From: Variovorax paradoxus | GTDB taxonomy: Bacteria > Pseudomonadota > Gammaproteobacteria > Burkholderiales > Burkholderiaceae_C | Direction: 5' to 3' | Length of the DNA: 64,000 nt | NCBI RefSeq assembly: GCF_024734665.1 | Contig: NZ_CP102931.1 | Location: 5,950,001 to 6,014,000 of the forward strand | Part shown: positions 17,903-25,949 of the stretch, piece after piece | Layout of the letters: every line of letters begins with the position of its first letter | Position numbering within the stretch: the first letter of the stretch is position 1 | Position numbers and translations under genes: made by a program | The notes under the pieces: model-generated | Told to the model about the DNA's origin: nothing | Database searches by the model: none | The model's input: only the letters and a program-made list of their open reading frames with translations

Positions 17903-18158
17903 CTTTTTCCTCCGTCAATTTTTCCTTGTTAAGCATGGTAGCTATGTCGCTGCCGAATTGACATCGCGAATTTTTTTCGAGGAGCAGTACAGGACAAACG
18001 AAGAAGCTGTCCAACCTGCACCCTTCATGCGCCATGACAAAACCGTAATCGCCGCGTAGTCCGATGGGCAGTTGGTCTTTCTAGAGTGGATCACCGATGC
18101 GCTCCCTTGAGGAAACGTCCGCATCACATGGCTATCCCAACACAGAAAGGACCTCTAC

Positions 18159-18461
18159 ATGAAACGCACCCTGCTCGCCCTCGGCGCCCTCGCATTCTTC
18201 TCCACCGCCTTCGCGCAACAGCCGCACGCCCACAGCGCGGAAGCCGAGGCCGACTTCGACAGCAAGCCGCAGGCCGCCGCCGAAGCGAAGAAGAACAGCA
18301 AGCAACCCGGCGCGGTGCGCATCAAGGACGGCGGCACCGCGCGCGGCGAAGGTTCCGCCGTACCGACGGCCAGCAAGACGGAGAAGGCCGGTGAAGCCCG
18401 CGCCGAGGCGCGCGAGGCCAAGCCCCACAGCCTGCCCAAGCCGAGCGGCACGCCGAAGTAA
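18159..18461 (+). CDS. Small exported Lys/Ala/Glu-rich protein of unknown function
   Basis: 100 residues with a signal peptide (MKRTLLALGALAFFSTAFA, cleavage before QQ). The mature part of about 80 residues is low complexity and disordered, rich in Ala, Lys, Glu and Gly, with no Cys and no recognisable domain. AAAGGA lies about eight bases before the ATG, and the signal peptide argues that it is real. It could be a periplasmic or envelope-associated TolA-like linker protein. It is convergent with livF, 9 bases away. Confidence 0.7.
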   Translation: MKRTLLALGALAFFSTAFAQQPHAHSAEAEADFDSKPQAAAEAKKNSKQPGAVRIKDGGTARGEGSAVPTASKTEKAGEARAEAREAKPHSLPKPSGTPK

Positions 18462-18470
18462 GGCGACCCT

Positions 18471-19178
18471 TCAGGCCGCCGCGAGATAGCTGCTGTGCAG
18501 TATCTCCGGCCGGCTTCTCAGCTCCTCCGACGAGCCCGCGAAGGCCATGCGACCACGCTCCAGCACATAGGCGCGGCTCGACACCGCGAGCGCCACCGTG
18601 GTGAACTGTTCGATCAGCAGCACGCCCACGCCTTCGCGCGCGACCTGTTGCACCACCTCCACCAGCCGCTTGACCACCGTGGGCGCGAGCCCCAGCGAGA
18701 GCTCGTCGATGGCCAGGTAGCGCGGCTTGCCGATCAGCGCCTGCGCGATGCAGACCATCTGCTTCTGGCCGCCCGAGAGCGAACGCGCGGGCAGCGCGAG
18801 CTTCACGCGCAATTCCGGAAACACCGCGAGCACCTGCTCCACCGCATCGGCCACGCGCGCAGCGGGCAACGCGGTAGCGGCGGCACGCAGGTTGTCGAGC
18901 ACCGAGAGATCGCCCAGCACGCGGTGGCCCTCAGGCACCACCGCCACGCCGAGCGCACGCACGCGCTCGGGCCGCTGGCCGTGCAGCGCATGGCCCTCGA
19001 CCTCGATGCGTCCGCCCGCAATCGGCAGCACGCCGCCGATGGCCATCACCGTGCTCGACTTGCCCGCGCCGTTCGCACCCAGCAGCGCCGTCACTTCGCC
19101 GGGAGGCACCTGCAGGTCGATGCCGTGCAGCACGGCCTTGCCGCCGCGCTGCAGGCGCAGATCGTTCACGCTCAGCAT
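18471..19178 (-). CDS. livF: Branched-chain-amino-acid-type ABC transporter ATPase (LivF family)
   Basis: 235-residue cytoplasmic ATPase of a HAAT-family importer. Walker A is GANGAGKSS (about residues 34-42), the signature is LSGGQKQM, Walker B is YLAIDELSLG, and the switch His lies in LLIEQF at about residue 190. It pairs with the LivG-type ATPase just upstream (7-base gap) and the LivH/LivM permeases. In this operon the imported compound is more likely the substrate of the downstream-acting oxidoreductases than leucine, since liv-type systems are widely re-used for aromatic acids, amides and amines. It is the last gene of the cluster. Confidence 0.92.
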   Translation of the reverse strand: MLSVNDLRLQRGGKAVLHGIDLQVPPGEVTALLGANGAGKSSTVMAIGGVLPIAGGRIEVEGHALHGQRPERVRALGVAVVPEGHRVLGDLSVLDNLRAAATALPAARVADAVEQVLAVFPELRVKLALPARSLSGGQKQMVCIAQALIGKPRYLAIDELSLGLAPTVVKRLVEVVQQVAREGVGVLLIEQFTTVALAVSSRAYVLERGRMAFAGSSEELRSRPEILHSSYLAAA

Positions 19179-19185
19179 GTGCTTG

Positions 19186-19893
19186 TCACTCCGTTCCGAG
19201 GTAGGCCTTGCGCACGGCCGGGTCGTCGAGCACCTGGCGCGTCGGGCCGAGCGCGAGTCGGCGGCCGAAATCGAGCACCAGGGTCTGCGTGCAGGTGGCC
19301 GCGATCAGGTCTACGTCATGGTCGATCAGCAGCACCTGCGCGCCGCAGAAAGCGTGCACCGAGCCGATCACGCGGCGCAGCGCGCCGGCCTCCTGTTCGG
19401 TGAGGCCCGCGCCGGGTTCGTCGAGCAGGAGCAGCTTGGGCGCGCCGACCAGCGACTTGGCGATCTCCAGCATGCGGCGCTGGAACAGGTTGAGCCGATG
19501 GCCCGGCACCGTTGCCGCATCGAGCAGGCCGGTGTGCGCCAGCGCGCGCGCGACCTGCGCCACCGCATCGCTGCGCGCATGCGGCACGTGGTCGAGCAGG
19601 GCGCGCACGTTGTCCCACACACTGAGGTCCTCCACCACCTGCTCGGTCTGGAACGACCGGCGCAGGCCGAAGCGCACGCGCTCGATGGGCTTCAGGCCCA
19701 GCAGGTCAGCGCCGTCCACCGCGACGGTGCCGCCGCGCGGCAGCACGAGGCCGCTGAGCACGTTGACCAGCGTGGTCTTGCCCGCGCCGTTGGGGCCGAT
19801 GAGGCCGCACACCGGCGCATCGAGTTCGGCGCTCAGCGCGTCGATGGCCTTGACACCGCCGAAGGCGACGGTGAGATCGCTGATGCGGATCAT
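19186..19893 (-). CDS. livG: Branched-chain-amino-acid-type ABC transporter ATPase (LivG family), degenerate signature
   Basis: 235 residues from the ATG at 19893, which overlaps the livM stop by four bases. Walker A is GPNGAGKTT (about residues 33-41), and Walker B is LLLLDEPGAGL followed by LLIDHD with the switch His. The ABC signature, normally LSYGQ or LSGGQ in this family, reads LNLFQRRMLEIA, with both the Ser and the Gly lost. One of the two ATP sites of the LivF/LivG heterodimer may therefore be impaired, as in known asymmetric ABC ATPases. The frame is open beyond the ATG only because it runs through livM in another frame. Confidence 0.9.
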   Translation of the reverse strand: MIRISDLTVAFGGVKAIDALSAELDAPVCGLIGPNGAGKTTLVNVLSGLVLPRGGTVAVDGADLLGLKPIERVRFGLRRSFQTEQVVEDLSVWDNVRALLDHVPHARSDAVAQVARALAHTGLLDAATVPGHRLNLFQRRMLEIAKSLVGAPKLLLLDEPGAGLTEQEAGALRRVIGSVHAFCGAQVLLIDHDVDLIAATCTQTLVLDFGRRLALGPTRQVLDDPAVRKAYLGTE

Positions 19894-20963
19894 GGCGCGG
19901 CATCCTTGCCGCCAGACAGCCGCTGGCGCACTGCTGCGAAGGCGCCGGCCAGTTGTCCGGCGATGCCGCTGGGCGCGGTGATGAGGGCATGCAGCAACGC
20001 GACGCCGAAGAAGATCATCGCCAGATAGCCATTCACCCCGAAGTCCGTCAGCAGCGCCGGCACCGCGCGAAGCAGCAAGCCGGCAATCAGCGCGCCCGCC
20101 CAGTTGTAGGCCCCTCCCACCACCGTGAGCGCGAACAGCATCACCGAGTCGCCCGCGGTGAAGGCGCGCCCGTCGAGCTGCCCCACGCCGCCCGCAAGCA
20201 ATGCGCCCGCCACGCCGGCGCAGAAGCCCGCGAGGCCGAAGGCCCAGGTCTGGTAGCGCAGGATGTTGACGCCGGCCGCCACGGCCGCCGCCTCGCCGCG
20301 CCGGATCAGCGCCCACGAGCGCCCGGCGCGCGTGCGTCGGTGAAGCTCGATCAACGCCAGCACCGCCGCCAGCCACACGGCCACGTAGCGGAAGTACGCC
20401 GCGTCGGACAGCGCCAGCGCGGGCCGGGGCATCATCAGCCGCTCGCTGCCGAACACGCGGCCCAGCCATCCCGCGCCGCCGTCGGGAAAACCCGTGACGT
20501 TGATGAGCACCTGGAAGCCGCCCGCCATCATCATCGTGACGAGCGCCAGGTACAGCCCCTTGAGCCGCAGCGCCGGCAGCCCCGCGAGCATGCCCACCAC
20601 GCACGACAGCAACCCGCCCACGAGCACCGACAGCTCGAAGGGCCAGCCCAGCCCGTGCCCCGCGCGCAATGCGATCCAGCCGCCCACGCCGAGCAGCGCG
20701 TACTGGCACAGCGATACCAGCCCCAGCTGCCCGTAGAGCAGCGCCACGCCGGCCGCCGCGATCGACAGCGCGAGCGAGGAGGTCAGCGTCTTGATCCAGT
20801 AGGCATTGGCCAGCCACGGTACAACGAGGCCGATGAGCAGCACGCAGCCCACCATCACCGCCAGCGAGATGCGCGCGCGGCGCGATGCTTGCGCGAGCGA
20901 AGCCGGCGGCCCCTGCACGTCGTGCGCCGGCACAGCCCCGACGATGGTCGAAGAGGCGCTCAT
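19890..20963 (-). CDS. livM: Branched-chain-amino-acid-type ABC permease (LivM family)
   Basis: 357-residue inner-membrane permease with about nine to ten helices, for example AVMVGCVLLIGLVVPWLANAY cut by the usual turn, LYGQLGLVSLCQYALLGVGG, which is the LivM hallmark (GQLSLGHAxFxGIG-like), and GLAGFCAGVAGALLAGG. The start at 20963 is the ATG overlapping the livH stop (ATGA), so livH-livM-livG are translationally coupled. A much longer open frame through 23201 is a shadow across livH and the substrate-binding-protein gene. It forms the pore with LivH. Confidence 0.9.
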   Translation of the reverse strand: MSASSTIVGAVPAHDVQGPPASLAQASRRARISLAVMVGCVLLIGLVVPWLANAYWIKTLTSSLALSIAAAGVALLYGQLGLVSLCQYALLGVGGWIALRAGHGLGWPFELSVLVGGLLSCVVGMLAGLPALRLKGLYLALVTMMMAGGFQVLINVTGFPDGGAGWLGRVFGSERLMMPRPALALSDAAYFRYVAVWLAAVLALIELHRRTRAGRSWALIRRGEAAAVAAGVNILRYQTWAFGLAGFCAGVAGALLAGGVGQLDGRAFTAGDSVMLFALTVVGGAYNWAGALIAGLLLRAVPALLTDFGVNGYLAMIFFGVALLHALITAPSGIAGQLAGAFAAVRQRLSGGKDAAP

Positions 20964-21829
20964 GCCTGCCGCGTCCCGGTGCGATAGAACACGATCATCG
21001 CCAGCGCGATCAGAAACGGCGTGGCAGTGCGGAACGCTGCGAAGCCCGGCACGGTGATCGCCAGCGCCTCCAGTACGCCGATGGCGATGCCGCCCGCCAC
21101 CGTGGCCGGCAGCGAGTGCAGGCGGCCGATGATGGCGGCGGCAAAGGCCGGAATCACCAGGAAGGTCAGCAGCGTGGCCTGCAGCCGCACGATGTTCGCG
21201 AGCAGCAGGCCGCACACGCCGGCGAAGGCTCCGCTGAGCACCCAGGCCACTGTGTCGACGCCCAGCACGCGGATGCCGAGCAGCGCGCTCAGGTCGCGGT
21301 CGTTGGCCAGCGCGCGCATCTTCAGGCCCACGCGCGTCTTCGACAGCAGCAGGCCCACGCCGCCCATCATCAGCACGGCCAGCGCGAGCCCCAGGGCGCG
21401 GGTATGGGTAAGCCGCACCTCGACCTCGCCCAGCACGAAGTCGATGGCGCCCGCGTCGGTAGGCAGCACCAGCCGGCGCGGCTGTTCGCCCCAGTACCAC
21501 TCGGTGAAGCCCACCACCACCAGCGCGAAGCCCAGCGTCGCGATGCTGCGGATGGTCGGATCGCGGTGCGACAGCCGCGGCGCCAGCAGCCGTCCGTAGG
21601 CCAGCGACAGCAGCATCGAAGTGACGATGGCCGCGCACCACGCCAGCCCCTGCGGCCAGTCCGCCTCGAGCATCGACCAGGCCACGTAGGCGCCGATCGC
21701 GCCGATGGCACCGAAGGCGAAGTTCAGCACGCCCGACGAGCGGTAGAGCACCACCAGCCCCACGCCGGAGAGCGCATACACCGCGCCCAGGCCCAGGCCC
21801 GAGATGACGAAAGGCAGGTATTCGTCCAT
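20960..21829 (-). CDS. livH: Branched-chain-amino-acid-type ABC permease (LivH family)
   Basis: 289-residue permease with about eight helices. Family marks are the N-terminus ISGLGLGAVYALSGVGLVVL, then GVLNFAFGAIGAIGAYVAW and the conserved MRALANDRDLSALLGI (EAA-like coupling loop) near residue 170. It overlaps livM by four bases and lies 12 bases after the substrate-binding-protein gene. In the family the pair LivH/LivM receives substrate from the periplasmic binding protein; the actual ligand is unknown. Confidence 0.92.
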   Translation of the reverse strand: MDEYLPFVISGLGLGAVYALSGVGLVVLYRSSGVLNFAFGAIGAIGAYVAWSMLEADWPQGLAWCAAIVTSMLLSLAYGRLLAPRLSHRDPTIRSIATLGFALVVVGFTEWYWGEQPRRLVLPTDAGAIDFVLGEVEVRLTHTRALGLALAVLMMGGVGLLLSKTRVGLKMRALANDRDLSALLGIRVLGVDTVAWVLSGAFAGVCGLLLANIVRLQATLLTFLVIPAFAAAIIGRLHSLPATVAGGIAIGVLEALAITVPGFAAFRTATPFLIALAMIVFYRTGTRQA

Positions 21830-21841
21830 GGCCGGGCGCGC

Positions 21842-23110
21842 TTACTTCAGGCCCATCTTCTGCTCGTCGGCGCGGATGTCGACCAGCTCCGGGTCGTCCG
21901 CCGTCAGGCAGCCGCCGGGGGCGAAGCGCCAGCCGTTGCCGTCGGGGCTGGCGACCGGGCCGCTGTTGTTGGCGTTGTGGCGGTTGCCGTTGCCCACGTA
22001 GAAGGGCTTGCACAGGATGTCGCTCCTGAAGTCGCTCACCTTGCGCAGCGCATCGGTCACGCCTGCACGGTCGATCTTCTTCGGGTCCATCTTCAGCAGC
22101 GCCTGCGTCACGATGCGCGCTGCCACGTAGCCGCCTTGCGAGAAGGTGTCGCGCGGATCGCTCTTCGCGCCGTACTTGTCCATCACCGCAAGCCAGTTCT
22201 TGTTGTCGGGGCCTGCCGATTCGAGCGGGTTGAATTCGAGGTTGACGTCGAAGTTGCCCTTCCAGTAGGGCCCGATGGCCTTGGGCACGTCGGTGTTGTA
22301 GGCCGGCGCGGACGACACGAAGTGGATCTTCTTGCCGATGTTCTGCTGCTCGGCGGCCGCCAGCATCGGCACCAGGATGCCCTTGGGCACGTTCATGATG
22401 ATGGTGTCGGGCTTCTTCGCGGCCGCCTGCAGCATGGTGGAGGTGGCGTCGGCCGAGCCGGGGTCGATGGCGATGGTCTCGACCTCCACGCCGTTCTTCC
22501 TGCCCCACTCCTTCGGCCCCTCGCAGGCCCAGTTGCCCAGGCTGGGGATGTTCGGAATGATGCAGACCATCTTCTTCGACTTGTACTTCTGCGCGGCGTA
22601 CATGGCGGCGATGGTGGCCGACACGCGCGGCCCCGCGTTCACCGGCACGTAGTTGCGCGCGTTGAAGCACTCGCGCGGCACGCCGGTGCCGGCGATGACC
22701 ATCACGCCCTCGTCGGCGTACATCTTGGCGTTGGCGCCGCACTCCACGAAGCTGGTGCTGCCCGCGAGCGCCACCACCTTGCGGTCCTTCACGAGCTTGG
22801 AGGCGACCTGCGCGGCGGTTTCCGGGTTCCACTGGTCGTCGACCACGACGTAGTCGACCGGGCGGCCGTTGATGCCGCCGTTGGCGTTCACGCACTTGAA
22901 GTACGCGGCCGCCGCCTGGCCCGAGGCGCTGAAGTCGTCGGGGCCGGTCTTGCCGACCACCGCGCCGATGGGAATGGGCTCGCCCGTTGCGGGCTTGCCG
23001 GTGTTGAGGCCGCAGTCGGGGCCCGACTGTGCCCATGCACCGCCCGCACCCGCGATACCCATGGCGCCGACCGCGAAGGACAGCGCAATCTTCTTCTGGA
23101 TCTTCTTCAT
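21842..23110 (-). CDS. Periplasmic ABC substrate-binding protein (type 1 fold, LivJ/K-like)
   Basis: 422 residues. The signal peptide MKKIQKKIALSFAVGAMGIA continues to a cleavage site near GGAWA/Q. The mature protein has PIPIGAVVGKTGPDDFSASGQAAAA, the ligand-pocket opening of HAAT-family receptors, then NANGGINGRPVDYVVVDDQW and VALAGSTSFVECGANAK. Six or more Cys are present (GPDCGLN, CVNANGG, VECGAN, ECFNAR, MVCIIP, WACEG, ILCKP, GGCLT), unusually many, and probably form disulfides. The start at 23110 is set by AAGGAGAC upstream; the longer frame to 23344 overlaps the aldehyde dehydrogenase. The cluster context suggests the ligand is an alcohol, amine or acid that is then oxidised. Confidence 0.88.
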   Translation of the reverse strand: MKKIQKKIALSFAVGAMGIAGAGGAWAQSGPDCGLNTGKPATGEPIPIGAVVGKTGPDDFSASGQAAAAYFKCVNANGGINGRPVDYVVVDDQWNPETAAQVASKLVKDRKVVALAGSTSFVECGANAKMYADEGVMVIAGTGVPRECFNARNYVPVNAGPRVSATIAAMYAAQKYKSKKMVCIIPNIPSLGNWACEGPKEWGRKNGVEVETIAIDPGSADATSTMLQAAAKKPDTIIMNVPKGILVPMLAAAEQQNIGKKIHFVSSAPAYNTDVPKAIGPYWKGNFDVNLEFNPLESAGPDNKNWLAVMDKYGAKSDPRDTFSQGGYVAARIVTQALLKMDPKKIDRAGVTDALRKVSDFRSDILCKPFYVGNGNRHNANNSGPVASPDGNGWRFAPGGCLTADDPELVDIRADEQKMGLK

Positions 23111-23148
23111 GATGGATGTCTCCTTTTCTGGTGATCGAAACCCGGCGG

Positions 23149-24651
23149 CTACACCGCCATGCACACGCTCTTGAGCTCGGTGAAGCTCTCGACCGCCGCA
23201 CGCCCCAGGTCGCGCCCGTAGCCCGACTGCTTCACGCCGCCCAGCGGCAGTGCGTTGTCGAGCACGTTGTGCGCGTTGACCCAGACCACACCCGCCTGCA
23301 GGCGCGGCACGATGCGGTGCACGGCCGAGAGGCTGTTCGACCACACGCTGGCGGCCAGGCCGTAGGCGCTGTCGTTGGCCATGCGGATCGCGTCTTCCAC
23401 GTCGTCGAAGGGCACGACCGTCGCGACCGGGCCGAACACCTCCTCGCGCACGATGCGCATCGAGGGCTTCGCGTCGACGAACACGGTGGGCTTCACGAAG
23501 CAGCCGCCATCGAAGGCTCGGCTACCGCCGGTGACCAGCGTCGCGCCCTCGGCCACCGCACCGTCGATGTGCGCCATCACGCGGTCCATGTGGCGCCTGG
23601 AGACGAGCGGGCCGAACTGCGCCTGCGGGTCGAAGCCCGAGCCGATGTGCAGCCCCTCGGCCGCCTGCGCCAGTTGCGCCACCACCTTGTCGAAGATGCC
23701 GCGCTGCACATACACGCGCGAGCCCGCGGTGCACACCTGCCCCTGGTGGAAGAAGATGCCGTTGGCCGCACCCTGCGCCGCCGCGGCCGGGTCGGCGTCG
23801 TCGAGCACGATCAGCGGCGACTTGCCGCCCAGCTCCAGCGTGAAGCGCGCCATGTTGTCGACGGCGGCATGGCCGATCTGCCGGCCCACGCCGGTCGATC
23901 CGGTGAAGCTGATCTTGCGGATGTCCGGATGCTGCGCGAGCGCCGCGCCGGCCGTAGCGCCACGCCCGCACACCACGTTGAGCGCGCCCGGCGGAAAGCC
24001 CGCCTCGATGGCCAGTTCGGCCAGCCGCAGCGCGGTGAGCGGTGTTTCTTCCGAAGGCTTGAGCACCACGGTGCAGCCTGCCGCGAGCGCGGGCGCGACC
24101 TTCCACAGCGCGATGGCCAGCGGGAAGTTCCACGGCACGATCGCGCCCACCACGCCGACCGGTTCGCGCCGCGTGTAGGTCACCCACTGCGGACCCGGAA
24201 TACCGATGGAGTTGTCCAGCGTCTGGCCTTCGAGCTTGGTGGCCCAGCCCGCCATGTAGCGCACAAACTCGGCGCCCGCGCCCACGTCGACCATGCGGGC
24301 GATGCCGCGCAGCTTGCCGCTTTGCAGCGTCTCGAGCGCACTGAGTTCGTCGGCGTGCGCTTCGATCAGCGTCGACAGCGTGTAGAGCATGCGCTCGCGG
24401 TCGGCAGGGCGCAGCGACCTCCATGCGGCGCTCTCGAAAGTGCGGCGCGCGCTGGCGACGGCGGTGTTCACGTCAGCCGCGTCGCTGTCGGGTGCCTCGG
24501 CCACGGTCATCTCGGTGGCGGGGTCGACCACCGGGAGGTAGCTGCCGCTGGCGGGGGGCGCCTCGCGGCCGTCGATGTGGTTGCCACGCCGGCGCTGTGC
24601 CAGCAGGCCCACCTGGCCGAGGTGTTCGATCGACAGGTCTCGCAGATTCAT
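23149..24651 (-). CDS. NAD(P)-dependent aldehyde dehydrogenase
   Basis: 500-residue ALDH-superfamily enzyme oxidising an aldehyde to its acid. Motifs present: VPWNFPLAIALWKVAPALAAG for cofactor and Asn site, FTGSTGVGRQIG, catalytic Glu in LELGGKSP, and catalytic Cys in FFHQGQVCTAGSRVYV. The C-terminal PLGGVKQSGYGRDLG and FTELKSVCM resemble betaine-aldehyde, phenylacetaldehyde or indole-acetaldehyde dehydrogenases. The start ATG at 24651 has GGAG eight bases before it. It sits between the transporter genes and the SDR/GMC genes, so it probably performs the last oxidation of the imported compound. Confidence 0.92.
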   Translation of the reverse strand: MNLRDLSIEHLGQVGLLAQRRRGNHIDGREAPPASGSYLPVVDPATEMTVAEAPDSDAADVNTAVASARRTFESAAWRSLRPADRERMLYTLSTLIEAHADELSALETLQSGKLRGIARMVDVGAGAEFVRYMAGWATKLEGQTLDNSIGIPGPQWVTYTRREPVGVVGAIVPWNFPLAIALWKVAPALAAGCTVVLKPSEETPLTALRLAELAIEAGFPPGALNVVCGRGATAGAALAQHPDIRKISFTGSTGVGRQIGHAAVDNMARFTLELGGKSPLIVLDDADPAAAAQGAANGIFFHQGQVCTAGSRVYVQRGIFDKVVAQLAQAAEGLHIGSGFDPQAQFGPLVSRRHMDRVMAHIDGAVAEGATLVTGGSRAFDGGCFVKPTVFVDAKPSMRIVREEVFGPVATVVPFDDVEDAIRMANDSAYGLAASVWSNSLSAVHRIVPRLQAGVVWVNAHNVLDNALPLGGVKQSGYGRDLGRAAVESFTELKSVCMAV

Positions 24652-24700
24652 GAAGGGGCTCCGGGGCGATGCGTTGAAGAAGAGAAAGAAGAAAGTGCTG

Positions 24701-25090
24701 TCACTGCATGGCGCGCGCCACGAGCAGCGTGTCTGTGAACTGCTCGAAGCGCCGCACCTTGCCGCCCTGCACCTGCCACACATGGGTGACGCGCGCGTGC
24801 ATGGTCTTGCCGGTGGCGCGGTTGCGGCCGTGGTAGTCGCCGATGCCGACCACGGTGTCGCCGCCGTCGACCAGCCGCTCCAGCACGAAGCGGTAGCCCT
24901 CCCACTCGGCGCCCAGCGCCTTGAAGACCTTCTCGATCACCTGCGCCGGGCCGACGTGCGTGCCGGCGCAGGGAAAGCCGGCCATCTCGGTCCACTGCAC
25001 GTCGTCGGACACGTCGGCGAACATGGCGTCGAGGTCCTGCCGGTCGGAGGCGGCGTAGTGATCGGCAACGATCTGGTGGGGCGTGCGCAT
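24701..25090 (-). CDS. NTF2/SnoaL-like domain protein
   Basis: 129-residue single-domain protein of the NTF2-like superfamily. The helix-turn opening VADHYAASDRQDLDAMFADVSDDVQW and the closing strands ARVTHVWQVQGGKVRRFEQFTDT are typical of SnoaL-like isomerases, hydratases or small-ligand binders. The start is the ATG at 25090, nine bases after AGGAG; longer frames to 25261 overlap the moaF-like gene. The role is unknown. In catabolic operons such proteins often isomerise or hydrate an intermediate, and its place between the ALDH and the MoaF-like gene suggests the same here. Confidence 0.8.
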   Translation of the reverse strand: MRTPHQIVADHYAASDRQDLDAMFADVSDDVQWTEMAGFPCAGTHVGPAQVIEKVFKALGAEWEGYRFVLERLVDGGDTVVGIGDYHGRNRATGKTMHARVTHVWQVQGGKVRRFEQFTDTLLVARAMQ

Positions 25091-25130
25091 GAAGTGAAGC
25101 TCCTGGTGTGACAGCAAAAAATGGAAGGAA

Positions 25131-25931
25131 TCAGACCGGCCCGAACTCGGGCGGATAGACGGTCTGCGAGGCCTTGCGCATGAAGGCGCCCGCGGGGTTG
25201 TTGGCGACTTCGCCGGCACCGGTGACGCCGAGGAACTTGCCGGTCGAGCGGCCGCGCGCAAAGTCGAAGAAGAACACCGACGCCACCGGAATCAGGAACT
25301 CGCGGAAGGTGAAGACGTACTGCTCGTCGTCGAACTTCCAGTAGCTCGCCAGGTCGACGTCCCCGTGGCCGCGCTGCACGCCGACCAGGCACTGCCAGGC
25401 GTAGCGCTCCGAGCTCAGGTAGGTGTGCTCGTAGGTGTGGTTGGGGCTGTAGGTCTGCCAGGTGCGCAGGCCGATGAGGTCGCGCGTGGCGTGCGGGACA
25501 AGGCCGGTGGCATCACCGCCCTCGAGCGTGCCGACCCAGAAGTCCTGCGGCACACGCGGCTGGCCGGCGGCCTCCTCGGCACCGACGATGCGGCAGCGGA
25601 TGGCGAGCACGCGGCGCGTGCGCGTGTTGAGCACCACGGTCAGTGCCTCGGTGGGCCGGCCGGCCTGCGTGATATCGAGGAAGAAGGTGTCTGGCGCGAC
25701 CTCGATGGCCTCGTACCAGTCGCCCTGCGCCTGCCCGCCGCGTGCCCCCTCTTCCTGCCAGTCGATCGTGTGCTGCGTGCGCGGCTTCAATGTGAGGCGG
25801 AAGTCGGGCAGGGCCAGCACCAGCGTCCGGCCCGCAAGCGCGTCGGTGGGCGGCAGGCGGTTGGTGGCAATGCCGAGTGCGAACTGGTCGTAGGTCTTCC
25901 AGTCGGCAGGCTTGGTGGTGTCTGTGCTCAT
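25131..25931 (-). CDS. MoaF-like protein
   Basis: 266 residues resembling MoaF (the PF10703 family labelled molybdenum cofactor biosynthesis F). Recognised from DWKTYDQFALGIATNRLPPT, TYSPNHTYEHTYLSSERYAWQCL and the C-terminal FFDFARGRSTGKFLG. The fold is thought to be lipocalin-like. From memory, MoaE/MoaF were named as monoamine-regulated genes in Klebsiella, where MoaE is an SDR. An SDR also precedes this gene here, so the pair fits that arrangement better than any role in molybdopterin synthesis. Its biochemical function is not known. AAGGAA lies upstream of the ATG. Confidence 0.75.
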   Translation of the reverse strand: MSTDTTKPADWKTYDQFALGIATNRLPPTDALAGRTLVLALPDFRLTLKPRTQHTIDWQEEGARGGQAQGDWYEAIEVAPDTFFLDITQAGRPTEALTVVLNTRTRRVLAIRCRIVGAEEAAGQPRVPQDFWVGTLEGGDATGLVPHATRDLIGLRTWQTYSPNHTYEHTYLSSERYAWQCLVGVQRGHGDVDLASYWKFDDEQYVFTFREFLIPVASVFFFDFARGRSTGKFLGVTGAGEVANNPAGAFMRKASQTVYPPEFGPV

Positions 25932-25949
25932 GGCGTCGTTGTTCCTTGC

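Noticed and set aside
17958..17963. TTGACA as a promoter -35 element
   Set aside because: No acceptable -10 hexamer lies 16-18 bases downstream, and the direction does not lead to a gene with matching spacing.
19890..23201. A minus-strand frame of 1,103 codons spanning livM, livH and the binding-protein gene
   Set aside because: Only its last 357 codons (livM) make a sensible protein. The upstream part is Arg/Gly/Ala-rich shadow of livH and the binding protein in another frame, not a fusion.
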